This document shows positions 1-5,181 of a stretch of 11,063 nt of DNA, piece after piece (the stretch's first letter is position 1; each line of letters opens with the position of its first letter). The notes below the pieces were generated by a model. It was given only the letters and a program-made list of their open reading frames with translations. It did no database searches and was not told the DNA's origin. Source of the stretch: an uncultured Schwartzia sp. (lineage in GTDB: Bacteria; Bacillota; Negativicutes; Selenomonadales; Selenomonadaceae); contig CAJPQU010000060.1 in the NCBI GenBank assembly GCA_905372875.1, positions 1 through 11,063 of the forward strand. The letters are read 5' to 3'. The position numbers and the translations under genes were made by a program.

Positions 1-55
1 AAGACACCGCCCTTTCACGGCGGGTTCGTGGGTTCAAATCCCGCTGGCGTCACCA
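1..55 (+). tRNA. tRNA-Glu (anticodon TTC), 5' part outside the window
   Basis: Only the 3' part is present, from about the D arm onward. The anticodon stem CCGCC/GGCGG (7-11 and 19-23) closes a 7-nt loop with anticodon TTC at 14-16, so the tRNA decodes glutamate codons. The T stem is GTGGG/CCCGC (28-32 and 40-44) with loop TTCAAAT. The 3' acceptor strand is 45-51, followed by discriminator A52 and an encoded CCA at 53-55. It is the first visible gene of a Glu-Asp-Phe array transcribed in one direction. The acceptor 5' strand cannot be checked because it lies outside the window. Confidence 0.93.
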
Positions 56-96
56 ATCGCGTACAGCCGCAGCAGCGGTTTCTATAATTTTATACT

Positions 97-174
97 GGCC
101 CGGTAGTTCAGTTGGTTTAGAATGCCGCCCTGTCACGGCGGAGATCGTGGGTTCAAGTCCCATCCGGGTCGCCA
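97..174 (+). tRNA. tRNA-Asp (anticodon GTC)
   Basis: A complete cloverleaf can be drawn. The acceptor GGCCCGG (97-103) pairs with CCGGGTC (164-170), with one G-U. The anticodon stem CCGCC/GGCGG (125-129 and 137-141) carries GTC at 132-134. The T stem GTGGG/CCCAT (147-151 and 159-163) closes the loop TTCAAGT. The discriminator is G171, as expected for tRNA-Asp, and CCA is encoded at 172-174. Its anticodon stem is identical to that of the neighbouring tRNA-Glu. It lies 41 nt after tRNA-Glu and 4 nt before tRNA-Phe, so the array is probably one transcript cut by processing. Confidence 0.97.
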
Positions 175-178
175 TTTT

Positions 179-254
179 GCCTCGGTAGCTCAGTCGGTAG
201 AGCAAAGGACTGAAAATCCTTGTGTCAGCGGTTCGATTCCACTCTGAGGCACCA
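179..254 (+). tRNA. tRNA-Phe (anticodon GAA)
   Basis: The acceptor GCCTCGG (179-185) pairs with CTGAGGC (244-250). The anticodon stem AAGGA/TCCTT (205-209 and 217-221) carries GAA at 212-214, giving phenylalanine. The T loop is TTCGATT (232-238), the discriminator is A251 and CCA is encoded at 252-254. One oddity is in the T stem: AGCGG (227-231) faces CCACT (239-243), leaving a C229-A241 mismatch where most bacterial tRNA-Phe genes have a C-G pair. It is the last gene of the array, and a terminator follows 10 nt downstream. Confidence 0.96.
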
Positions 255-263
255 CGCACAGCG

Positions 264-289
264 ACGAGTCCGAAGGGGCTCGTTTTTTT
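264..289 (+). terminator. Intrinsic terminator of the tRNA array
   Basis: The 8-bp stem ACGAGTCC (264-271) / GGGCTCGT (276-283) contains one G-T wobble and a 4-nt loop GAAG. It is followed directly by a run of seven T (283-289). It sits just after tRNA-Phe and before the DedA-type gene, so it should end the tRNA transcript. Confidence 0.9.
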
Positions 290-372
290 ATAGGGAAGGG
301 CAATGGGGGCGTCAGCGGCGGTCGTATTCGGCGCGGCTCAGGTTCTGTCGGCTATCTGGTGAAGGAGGACGT

Positions 373-981
373 ATGGGCGGGTTATCGGAGATGTTTTTAG
401 GATTTATTGACCATTGGGGTTATTTCGCTGTGGCTCTGTTGATGGGGATGGAAAATGCCTGTATCCCCATTCCCAGCGAGCTGATCTTGGGTTTTGCCGG
501 GTATCTGGTGTTCGCGGGGCGCATGACGTTTTTGGGGGCGCTTTGGTACGGTATGCTGGGAGGAATACTGGGCTCCTGGTTCGCCTATGAGGTGGGGCGG
601 CGCGGGGGACGCGCCTTTGTGGATCGCTACGGGCATTACTTTTTCATCAAGCGTTCCCATGTGGATAGGGCCCAGAACTGGTTTGACCGCTACGGACTGA
701 AGGCCGTGTTTTTCAGCCGGATGCTGCCAGTGATCCGGACGTTTATTTCCCTGCCGGCGGGGTTTGCTCATGTGGATCTGAAAAAGTTTACCCTGTATAC
801 CATCTTAGGCTCTTTGCCCTGGACGGCGCTGATCATCGGTGCGGGGATGGCATTAGGGGAGAGCTGGGAATATCTCTTGGAGGTGGGGCATGAGGCCAGC
901 CTTTTGTTTATGGTTGGTTGCGCCGTCCTCGGCGGGGTCTGGTATTGGCGTCGCCGCCATAAGAAGCGGGGGCTGAAGTAA
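373..981 (+). CDS. DedA family membrane protein (VTT domain)
   Basis: This encodes a 202-residue integral membrane protein of the DedA/SNARE-associated family. DedA proteins act in envelope homeostasis, and some (B. subtilis UptA, V. cholerae PopT) are known to recycle the lipid carrier undecaprenyl phosphate across the membrane. Whether this one does so is inference. Seen: several hydrophobic segments (about 16-28, 37-48, 54-72, 142-162 and 175-191), the family signature ENACIPIPSE at residues 27-36, and the second conserved region FFSRMLPVIRTFISLPAG at about 113-130 with its key Arg117 and Arg122. The C-terminus ends in a basic cluster (WRRRHKKR), expected to be cytoplasmic. The ATG at 373 is chosen because GAAGGAGGAC (361-370) gives an ideal ribosome binding site; extending upstream would run into tRNA-Phe. 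The gene ends 22 nt before the Memo-AMMECR1 gene and may be co-transcribed with it. No clear sigma-70 promoter was seen at 290-372. Confidence 0.93.
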   Translation: MGGLSEMFLGFIDHWGYFAVALLMGMENACIPIPSELILGFAGYLVFAGRMTFLGALWYGMLGGILGSWFAYEVGRRGGRAFVDRYGHYFFIKRSHVDRAQNWFDRYGLKAVFFSRMLPVIRTFISLPAGFAHVDLKKFTLYTILGSLPWTALIIGAGMALGESWEYLLEVGHEASLLFMVGCAVLGGVWYWRRRHKKRGLK

Positions 982-1003
982 GGGAAGCGAAGGAGGGATT
1001 TCC

Positions 1004-2392
1004 ATGGCGATTTTAGGTGCGTTTGCCGTGCCGCATCCGCCCATCATTCTGCCGGAGATCGGGCGGGGGGAAGAGCGGCGGATCCAGGCGACCATCGACG
1101 CGTATCGGGAGGCGATGCGGCGGGCGGAGGCGCTTCAGCCGGACACGGTGGTGGTGACGAGCCCGCACGCCACGATGTACGCGGATTATTTCCATGTGTC
1201 CCCGGGGGAGGGCGCTTCCGGGGATTTTGGTGCGTTTCGCGCCCCTGAGGTGAAGGTGACGGCGGTTTACGATTCGGCCTTGGCCCGCGCCATCGGGGAG
1301 GCGTGCCGCGAGGCGGGGATCGACGGCGGAACGGGGGCGCCGCGAGAGCCGCAGCTTGATCACGGGACGATGATTCCCCTGCGCTTTTTACAGGAATGTA
1401 CGACGGCGGTGAAGGTCGTTCGCATCGGTCTGTCGGGGATGTCGCCTTTGCAGCATTACCGCTTTGGCACCTGCATCGCTCGAGCGGCGGAGGCGTTGGG
1501 GCGGCGAGTGGTTCACCTTGCCTCCGGCGATCTTTCCCATAAGCTTCGCGCCGATGGGCCTTACGGTTTTTCCGCTGAGGGGCCGGTCTTTGATCGGGAA
1601 TGTATGGCGGTGTTGGGGGATGGCGATTTCCTGCGGCTGCTGTCGATAGATCCGGCGCTCGCGGAGGGGGCGGCGGAGTGCGGCCTTCGTTCCTTCTGGA
1701 TCATGGCTGGGGTGTTGGATGGCTTGGCCGTCACGTCGGAAGCATTATCTTATGAAGGGCCCTTTGGCGTAGGCTACGGCGTGGCGGCCTTTCAGGTAAC
1801 GGGCGTCGACGCGTCTCGCCGTATCGGCGATCAATTTGCGGCGGCGGAGGCGGCGCGGCAAGAAGCGCGTCGGGCGGCGGAAGACGCTTATGTAAAATTG
1901 GCGCGGTACAGTTTAGAGACCTTTGTCACGACGCGGCAGCGGGCGGCGCTGCCGGAGGCGCTGCTCCCCGAACTTACGGCGCGGCGGGCGGGGGTGTTCG
2001 TTTCCCTGAAAAAGGATGGGCAGCTTCGGGGCTGTATCGGCACCTTTCAGCCGACGACGGCTCATGTGGCGGCGGAGATCTTGCAGAACGCCGTGTCGGC
2101 GGGGATGGAAGACCCGCGTTTTTCCCCGGTAGAGCCGGAGGAATTGCCGGGTCTTGTTTACAGCGTCGATGTTTTGACGGATCCTGAGCCGGTGGCGTCC
2201 GAGGCGGCGCTGGACGCGGCGAAGTATGGGGTCATTGTGGAAGGGATGGGAGGCCGCCGGGGGCTGCTCCTCCCCGCGCTGCCGGGGGTCAATTCCGTGA
2301 CGGAGCAGGTGGCCATCGCTCGACAGAAGGGCGGCATAGGGCCGAAGGAGCCGGTGAAACTCTATCGGTTTGAGGTGGTGAGACACCATTGA
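1004..2392 (+). CDS. AmmeMemoRadiSam system protein: Memo-like (class III extradiol dioxygenase fold) + AMMECR1 fusion
   Basis: A 462-residue two-domain protein. Residues about 1-268 are a Memo/LigB-like domain: it opens with AFAVPHPPIILPEIG (His11), then has TSPHA (His55), QLDHGTMIPL (about 117-126, Asp119 and His120), ASGDLSHKL (173-181) and SYEGPFGVGYG (Glu251). These are likely metal-binding positions by analogy with LigB-type dioxygenases. Residues about 280-462 are an AMMECR1 domain, recognisable by KDGQLRGCIGTFQP (about 337-350) and the late LLLPALPGVNS. A helical, Ala/Arg-rich linker (about 275-295) joins them. The start ATG follows GAAGGAGGG at 988-996. The stop overlaps the radical SAM gene (TTGA), implying translational coupling. 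The family forms a conserved set with that enzyme; human homologues of both domains exist (MEMO1, AMMECR1). To my knowledge the bacterial reaction is not settled. Confidence 0.92.
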   Translation: MAILGAFAVPHPPIILPEIGRGEERRIQATIDAYREAMRRAEALQPDTVVVTSPHATMYADYFHVSPGEGASGDFGAFRAPEVKVTAVYDSALARAIGEACREAGIDGGTGAPREPQLDHGTMIPLRFLQECTTAVKVVRIGLSGMSPLQHYRFGTCIARAAEALGRRVVHLASGDLSHKLRADGPYGFSAEGPVFDRECMAVLGDGDFLRLLSIDPALAEGAAECGLRSFWIMAGVLDGLAVTSEALSYEGPFGVGYGVAAFQVTGVDASRRIGDQFAAAEAARQEARRAAEDAYVKLARYSLETFVTTRQRAALPEALLPELTARRAGVFVSLKKDGQLRGCIGTFQPTTAHVAAEILQNAVSAGMEDPRFSPVEPEELPGLVYSVDVLTDPEPVASEAALDAAKYGVIVEGMGGRRGLLLPALPGVNSVTEQVAIARQKGGIGPKEPVKLYRFEVVRHH

Positions 2393-3222
2393 CCCGGGGC
2401 AAGATTGTCTGCCCCGTCTGTCCCCACCACTGCGCCTTAGCGGAAGGGGAGACAGGGTGGTGCCGGGCACGAGGGGCACAGAATGGCGCGGTGGTGAGCC
2501 TAAACTACGGGCGGGTCGCGTCGCTGGCCCTCGATCCGGTGGAGAAGAAGCCGTTCGCCCGCTGGATGCCGGGGAAGTTTATCCTGTCCGTGGGAAGTTT
2601 CGGCTGCAATCTCCGCTGTCCCTTCTGTCAAAACGACGCCATCTCTCAAGCGGGGGCGTCGTTTCCCACGACGGAGATGCCCCCCGAAGATTTGGCGCAT
2701 CTGGCCGAAGAATTCGTGCCCCGGGGGAATGTGGGGGTGGCGTTTACCTATAATGAGCCTTTGATCGGCTATGAGTATGTGCGGGATACGGCACGCCTCC
2801 TGAAGGAGGCGGGGCTTTCGGCGGCGGTGGTGACGAACGGGTGCATGGCGCCGCGCCTTTTCAGGGAGCTCTTGCCCCTTGTCGATGCCTTCAATATCGA
2901 TCTCAAAGGCTGGCGGTCGTCGTTTTACGATTGGGTGGGGGGCGATTTAGCTGCGGTGAAGGAAAACATTCGGCAGGCCGCGGCGGCCGCCCATGTGGAA
3001 GTGACGACCCTCATCGTGCCGGGGAAAAACGACGACAGCGCCGACATGGAGGCCGAGGCCGCGTGGCTGGCGGAGATTTCGCCGATGCTGCCGCTCCACA
3101 TCAGCCGCTATTTTCCCCGCTTTTTGACGACGGAGATTCCGGCGACGCCGGTGGCCGTCATTCATCGGTTGGCAGAAGCCGCCCGGCGTCATTTGCGGTA
3201 TGTGTACGAGGGCAATGTGTGA
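2389..3222 (+). CDS. amrS: AmmeMemoRadiSam system radical SAM enzyme
   Basis: A 277-residue radical SAM protein of the kind encoded beside Memo and AMMECR1 domains. Seen: the [4Fe-4S]/SAM motif CNLRCPFC at 73-80 (Cys73, Cys77, Cys80) preceded by GSFG, and a TYNEP motif (120-124). An N-terminal cysteine group C8-P-V-C11-P-H-H-C15 with C25 could bind a second metal or cluster. LKGW at about 164-167 precedes a conserved strand. The length is typical of the subfamily, which is related to pyruvate formate-lyase activating enzymes but lacks an adjacent glycyl radical partner here. The start must be TTG 2389: a stop lies in frame at 2371 and there is no other start between. GGTGGTG (2374-2380) can serve as ribosome binding site. 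It overlaps the preceding gene by 4 nt. The product of the reaction is unknown; a role jointly with the fusion protein is inferred from linkage. Confidence 0.92.
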   Translation: MTRGKIVCPVCPHHCALAEGETGWCRARGAQNGAVVSLNYGRVASLALDPVEKKPFARWMPGKFILSVGSFGCNLRCPFCQNDAISQAGASFPTTEMPPEDLAHLAEEFVPRGNVGVAFTYNEPLIGYEYVRDTARLLKEAGLSAAVVTNGCMAPRLFRELLPLVDAFNIDLKGWRSSFYDWVGGDLAAVKENIRQAAAAAHVEVTTLIVPGKNDDSADMEAEAAWLAEISPMLPLHISRYFPRFLTTEIPATPVAVIHRLAEAARRHLRYVYEGNV

Positions 3223-3372
3223 GGGAGAAAGGAAATACTGCCCTGGGAAGGGGACAAAAGCCGGCGAGGCCTTGGGGATGGGAGAGACGAAGCGCGGAAT
3301 GTGGTGGTGTACGTGGGCGGCGCGGAAAGAGCGGGAGAGACGGCGGGATGCGCCGGGAAGAGGAGGAGTTAG
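3223..3372 (+). other. 150-nt intergenic gap, purine/G-rich, no gene seen
   Basis: Between the radical SAM gene and the first HAD gene. The + strand is strongly G-rich with several GGG runs and few C. I see no promoter, no terminator with a T tract and no convincing small gene. GGAAGAGGAGGAG at 3356-3368 is the ribosome binding site of the next gene. Confidence 0.6.
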
Positions 3373-4182
3373 ATGGCCATTCGCATGATTGTGTCTGATT
3401 TGGATGGGACACTGCTGGATTCGGCGTATCGTCTGTCGGCGGCGAATCGGACGGCGTTTCGGGAAGCGGCGGCGCAGGGCGTGCGGGTGCTTTTGGCGAC
3501 GGGTCGGATGTTTGCCTCGGCAGTGCGCTATGCCAAAGAATTGGCGCTGGATACGCCCGTCATCAGCTATAACGGCGGTGTGGTGCAGGAGATGGACGGA
3601 ACGCTTTTGCACGCGGATTTTTTGGCGCCAAAAACAGCGGCGCGGGTGCTGCGCTATATTTTCGCCCGGGGCTGGTATGTGCAGCTTTACCGGCTGGACG
3701 GGCTGTTTTTTGCGGCGGAGACAGCGGAGGCGCGATTTTACCGCACCGCATCCGGGATTGCCGGAAGGGCGGTGGGAGAAAGGGGCCTTTTGGCGCGGAC
3801 GGAAGGGGTACCGAAGCTCCTCGTGGTCGCTGATACGCCAGCGCATACGGCGGCGGTCATCGCCGAGATCGCGGCGGCCTTCCCGGGGGAGATCGCGGTG
3901 ATGCAGTCCAATCCCACGTACATTGAGATCGTCCCCGCGGGGGTGTCCAAGGCTTCGGCTATGCTGAAGGTGGCGGCGGACTACGGCATTTCGGCAGCGG
4001 AGATCATGGCCCTCGGGGATTCGGGCAATGACGTGGCGATGCTGCGGGCGGCGGGACTGGGGGTAGCCATGGGAAACGCGGCGCCGGAGGTACAGAAGGC
4101 GGCGGACGCGGTGACGGATTCTGTGGCGGAGGACGGCGCGGCGCTGGCGGTGCGCCGCTACGTCTTGGAGGCGGGGCGGTGA
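3373..4182 (+). CDS. Cof-type HAD-IIB hydrolase (first of a tandem pair)
   Basis: A 269-residue haloacid dehalogenase-superfamily phosphatase of the Cof/type IIB group. These soluble enzymes remove phosphate from small metabolites such as sugar phosphates or nucleotides; the substrate cannot be read from sequence. Seen: motif I DLDGT with nucleophile Asp9 and acid Asp11, motif II LATGR (41-45), the YNGG segment (66-69), a cap domain about 80-185, motif III Lys193 in GVSKASAML, and motif IV GDSGND (215-220) followed by VAMGNA (231-236) and AEDGAA. All catalytic positions are intact. The ATG has a strong ribosome binding site (GAGGAGG, about 8-10 nt upstream). The stop overlaps the GTG start of the next gene, its paralogue, so the two are translated together. 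Confidence 0.93.
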   Translation: MAIRMIVSDLDGTLLDSAYRLSAANRTAFREAAAQGVRVLLATGRMFASAVRYAKELALDTPVISYNGGVVQEMDGTLLHADFLAPKTAARVLRYIFARGWYVQLYRLDGLFFAAETAEARFYRTASGIAGRAVGERGLLARTEGVPKLLVVADTPAHTAAVIAEIAAAFPGEIAVMQSNPTYIEIVPAGVSKASAMLKVAADYGISAAEIMALGDSGNDVAMLRAAGLGVAMGNAAPEVQKAADAVTDSVAEDGAALAVRRYVLEAGR

Positions 4183-4988
4183 TTCGGCTCATCGCCCTCG
4201 ATTTAGACGGGACGCTTCTCAATCGGGACAAGACCGTGAGCCGGGGCAACCGGGCGGCCCTTGCCGCGGCGATGGCGCGAGGCGTCTATGTGACGCTGGC
4301 CACGGGACGGATGCTCAATTCCGCCTTATACTTCGGGCGGCTCATCGGGGCGAACGCGCCATTGATTTCCTGTAACGGCGGCTTGGTGCAGGGGATGGAC
4401 GAGGCGGCCCCCATCTTTTCCCGCACCTATGTTCCGCCCTTAGCGCAGGATTTTTTGCGGTTTGCCATTGGTCGGGGCTGGTATGTCCAGTGGCACATCG
4501 GCCGGGAAATTTACAGTACGGACTACCGACCGGAATATTTTGACGCCTATCGGACGGTGCCGGGATTTACGGTGCATGCCGTGGGGGAAGCGTATTTGGC
4601 CTACACGGAGAAGGTGCTGCAATTCGTCCTGCGGGATTTCACCGGCGCACATATGGCGTCCATGCTGACGGAGGTAGAAACGGCTTTTCCAGGGAAGTTC
4701 GCGGTGACGCTGAACGCGCCGCAGGTGGCGGATATCATGCCCTGCGGCGTGACGAAGGCGGTGGGGCTGGCGGCGCTGGCGGCGCATTTAGGGATCACCT
4801 CCGAAGAAGTCATGGCCTGCGGCGACGGGGACAACGACCTCGCCATGCTGCGCTGGGCGGGGACGGCTGTCGTGCCGCAGGACGGGCAGGACGCGGCGAA
4901 ATCGTTGGCGACGTATATCGCGCCCCCCTGCGACGAGGACGCGGTGGCCGACGCCGTGGAAAAATTCGTGCTTTGCGGCGAAAAATGA
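4179..4988 (+). CDS. Cof-type HAD-IIB hydrolase (second of a tandem pair, divergent C-terminus)
   Basis: A 269-residue HAD phosphatase, equal in length to its upstream neighbour and with key residues at matching numbers (Lys193, GD motif 215-220, RGWYVQ 99-104). Motif I is LDLDGT (Asp8, Asp10), motif II LATGR (40-44), the core segment CNGGLVQ, motif III GVTKAVG and motif IV GDGDND. Unlike the neighbour, the conserved VAMGNA stretch after motif IV is replaced by VVPQDG (231-236), and the usual EDGVA near the end is DEDAVA. Catalysis is probably kept, but substrate or metal-loop details may differ. The GTG start at 4179 overlaps the preceding stop (GTGA), and the ribosome binding site GGAGGCGGGG lies inside the upstream gene. 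It ends just before the gyrA promoter; no T-tract terminator is evident after it. Confidence 0.92.
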   Translation: MIRLIALDLDGTLLNRDKTVSRGNRAALAAAMARGVYVTLATGRMLNSALYFGRLIGANAPLISCNGGLVQGMDEAAPIFSRTYVPPLAQDFLRFAIGRGWYVQWHIGREIYSTDYRPEYFDAYRTVPGFTVHAVGEAYLAYTEKVLQFVLRDFTGAHMASMLTEVETAFPGKFAVTLNAPQVADIMPCGVTKAVGLAALAAHLGITSEEVMACGDGDNDLAMLRWAGTAVVPQDGQDAAKSLATYIAPPCDEDAVADAVEKFVLCGEK

Positions 4989-4994
4989 GGGAAA

Positions 4995-5023
4995 CGCGGC
5001 ATCATTTTTTAGACTTTGCCGCG
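4995..5023. repeat. Inverted repeat CGCGGCA-15 nt-TGCCGCG over the gyrA -35 region
   Basis: A perfect 7-bp inverted repeat (4995-5001 and 5017-5023) encloses the -35 hexamer of the gyrA promoter and enters its spacer. It lacks a T tract on the + strand (A-rich follows), so it does not look like a normal terminator of the HAD operon. It could be an operator or a cruciform-prone, supercoil-sensitive element. The role is inference. Confidence 0.5.
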
Positions 5024-5038
5024 AAAAAATGGTATAAT
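5010..5038 (+). promoter_or_regulatory. Predicted sigma-70/A promoter of gyrA
   Basis: A -35 box TAGACT (5010-5015, 4 of 6 consensus) is followed by a 17-nt spacer and a perfect -10 TATAAT (5033-5038). Transcription should start near 5044-5046, leaving a leader of about 137 nt before the TTG at 5182. It separates gyrA from the upstream HAD genes. Confidence 0.8.
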
Positions 5039-5044
5039 AGGACA

Positions 5045-5139
5045 CACTTAGTGAGCGCGACCGCAGGGAAGCGGGAACTTAGTGAGAATATATACCTAAC
5101 CACTTAGCAAAGACGAGCGAAGTCTGCACTTAGTGGTTA
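5045..5139 (+). promoter_or_regulatory. gyrA 5' leader with two tandem hairpins and four CACTTAGTG-like repeats
   Basis: Four copies of a 9-nt word occur: CACTTAGTG (5045), AACTTAGTG (5076), CACTTAGCA (5101) and CACTTAGTG (5127), spaced 31, 25 and 26 nt. Copies 1 and 2 can frame hairpin I: CACT (5045-5048)/AGTG (5081-5084) around inner stem CCGC/GCGG (5061-5064, 5071-5074). Copies 3 and 4 frame hairpin II: an 8-bp outer stem TAACCACT/AGTGGTTA (5097-5104, 5132-5139), then GC/GC and inner stem AGAC/GTCT with loop GAGCGAA. No T tract follows, so this is not a simple terminator. It could be an RNA regulatory leader, protein-binding iterons or a small dispersed repeat. I do not recognise it as a known riboswitch. 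Confidence 0.55.
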
Positions 5140-5146
5140 TTGAAAT

Positions 5147-5176
5147 ATGAACAGCAATATCATACATTTGAGGTGA
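5147..5176 (+). CDS. Possible 9-residue leader peptide upstream of gyrA
   Basis: An ATG at 5147 opens a 9-codon frame, MNSNIIHLR, ending in TGA at 5174-5176. That stop lies inside the gyrA ribosome binding site (AGGTGA, 5171-5176), so ribosomes ending here would be placed to restart at the TTG at 5182. It has only a weak upstream GTGG (5133-5136) as its own ribosome binding site. It may be chance. Confidence 0.25.
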   Translation: MNSNIIHLR

Positions 5177-5181
5177 GATTT

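Noticed and set aside
83..88. TATAAT between tRNA-Glu and tRNA-Asp as an internal promoter
   Set aside because: The -35 region at the right distance (about 60-65) matches poorly, and the start point would fall only 1-2 nt before the mature tRNA-Asp.
220..372. A longer DedA protein starting at ATG 220
   Set aside because: This start lies inside tRNA-Phe and the frame would cross the terminator; the added residues are not DedA-like. ATG 373 has an ideal ribosome binding site.
2947..3846. A 299-codon minus-strand frame spanning the radical SAM/HAD junction
   Set aside because: It runs antisense to two well-supported genes, is Arg/His/Pro-rich and has no recognisable motif.
5051..5075. T-box riboswitch in the gyrA leader (ACCGC-like stretch)
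   Set aside because: The conserved T-box sequence and a following terminator are absent, and gyrA is not a usual T-box target.
5140..5181. A start of gyrA at TTG 5140
   Set aside because: It has no ribosome binding site, lies at the edge of the leader hairpin and would add 14 residues not expected in GyrA. TTG 5182 has GAGGTGA and restores E. coli numbering.
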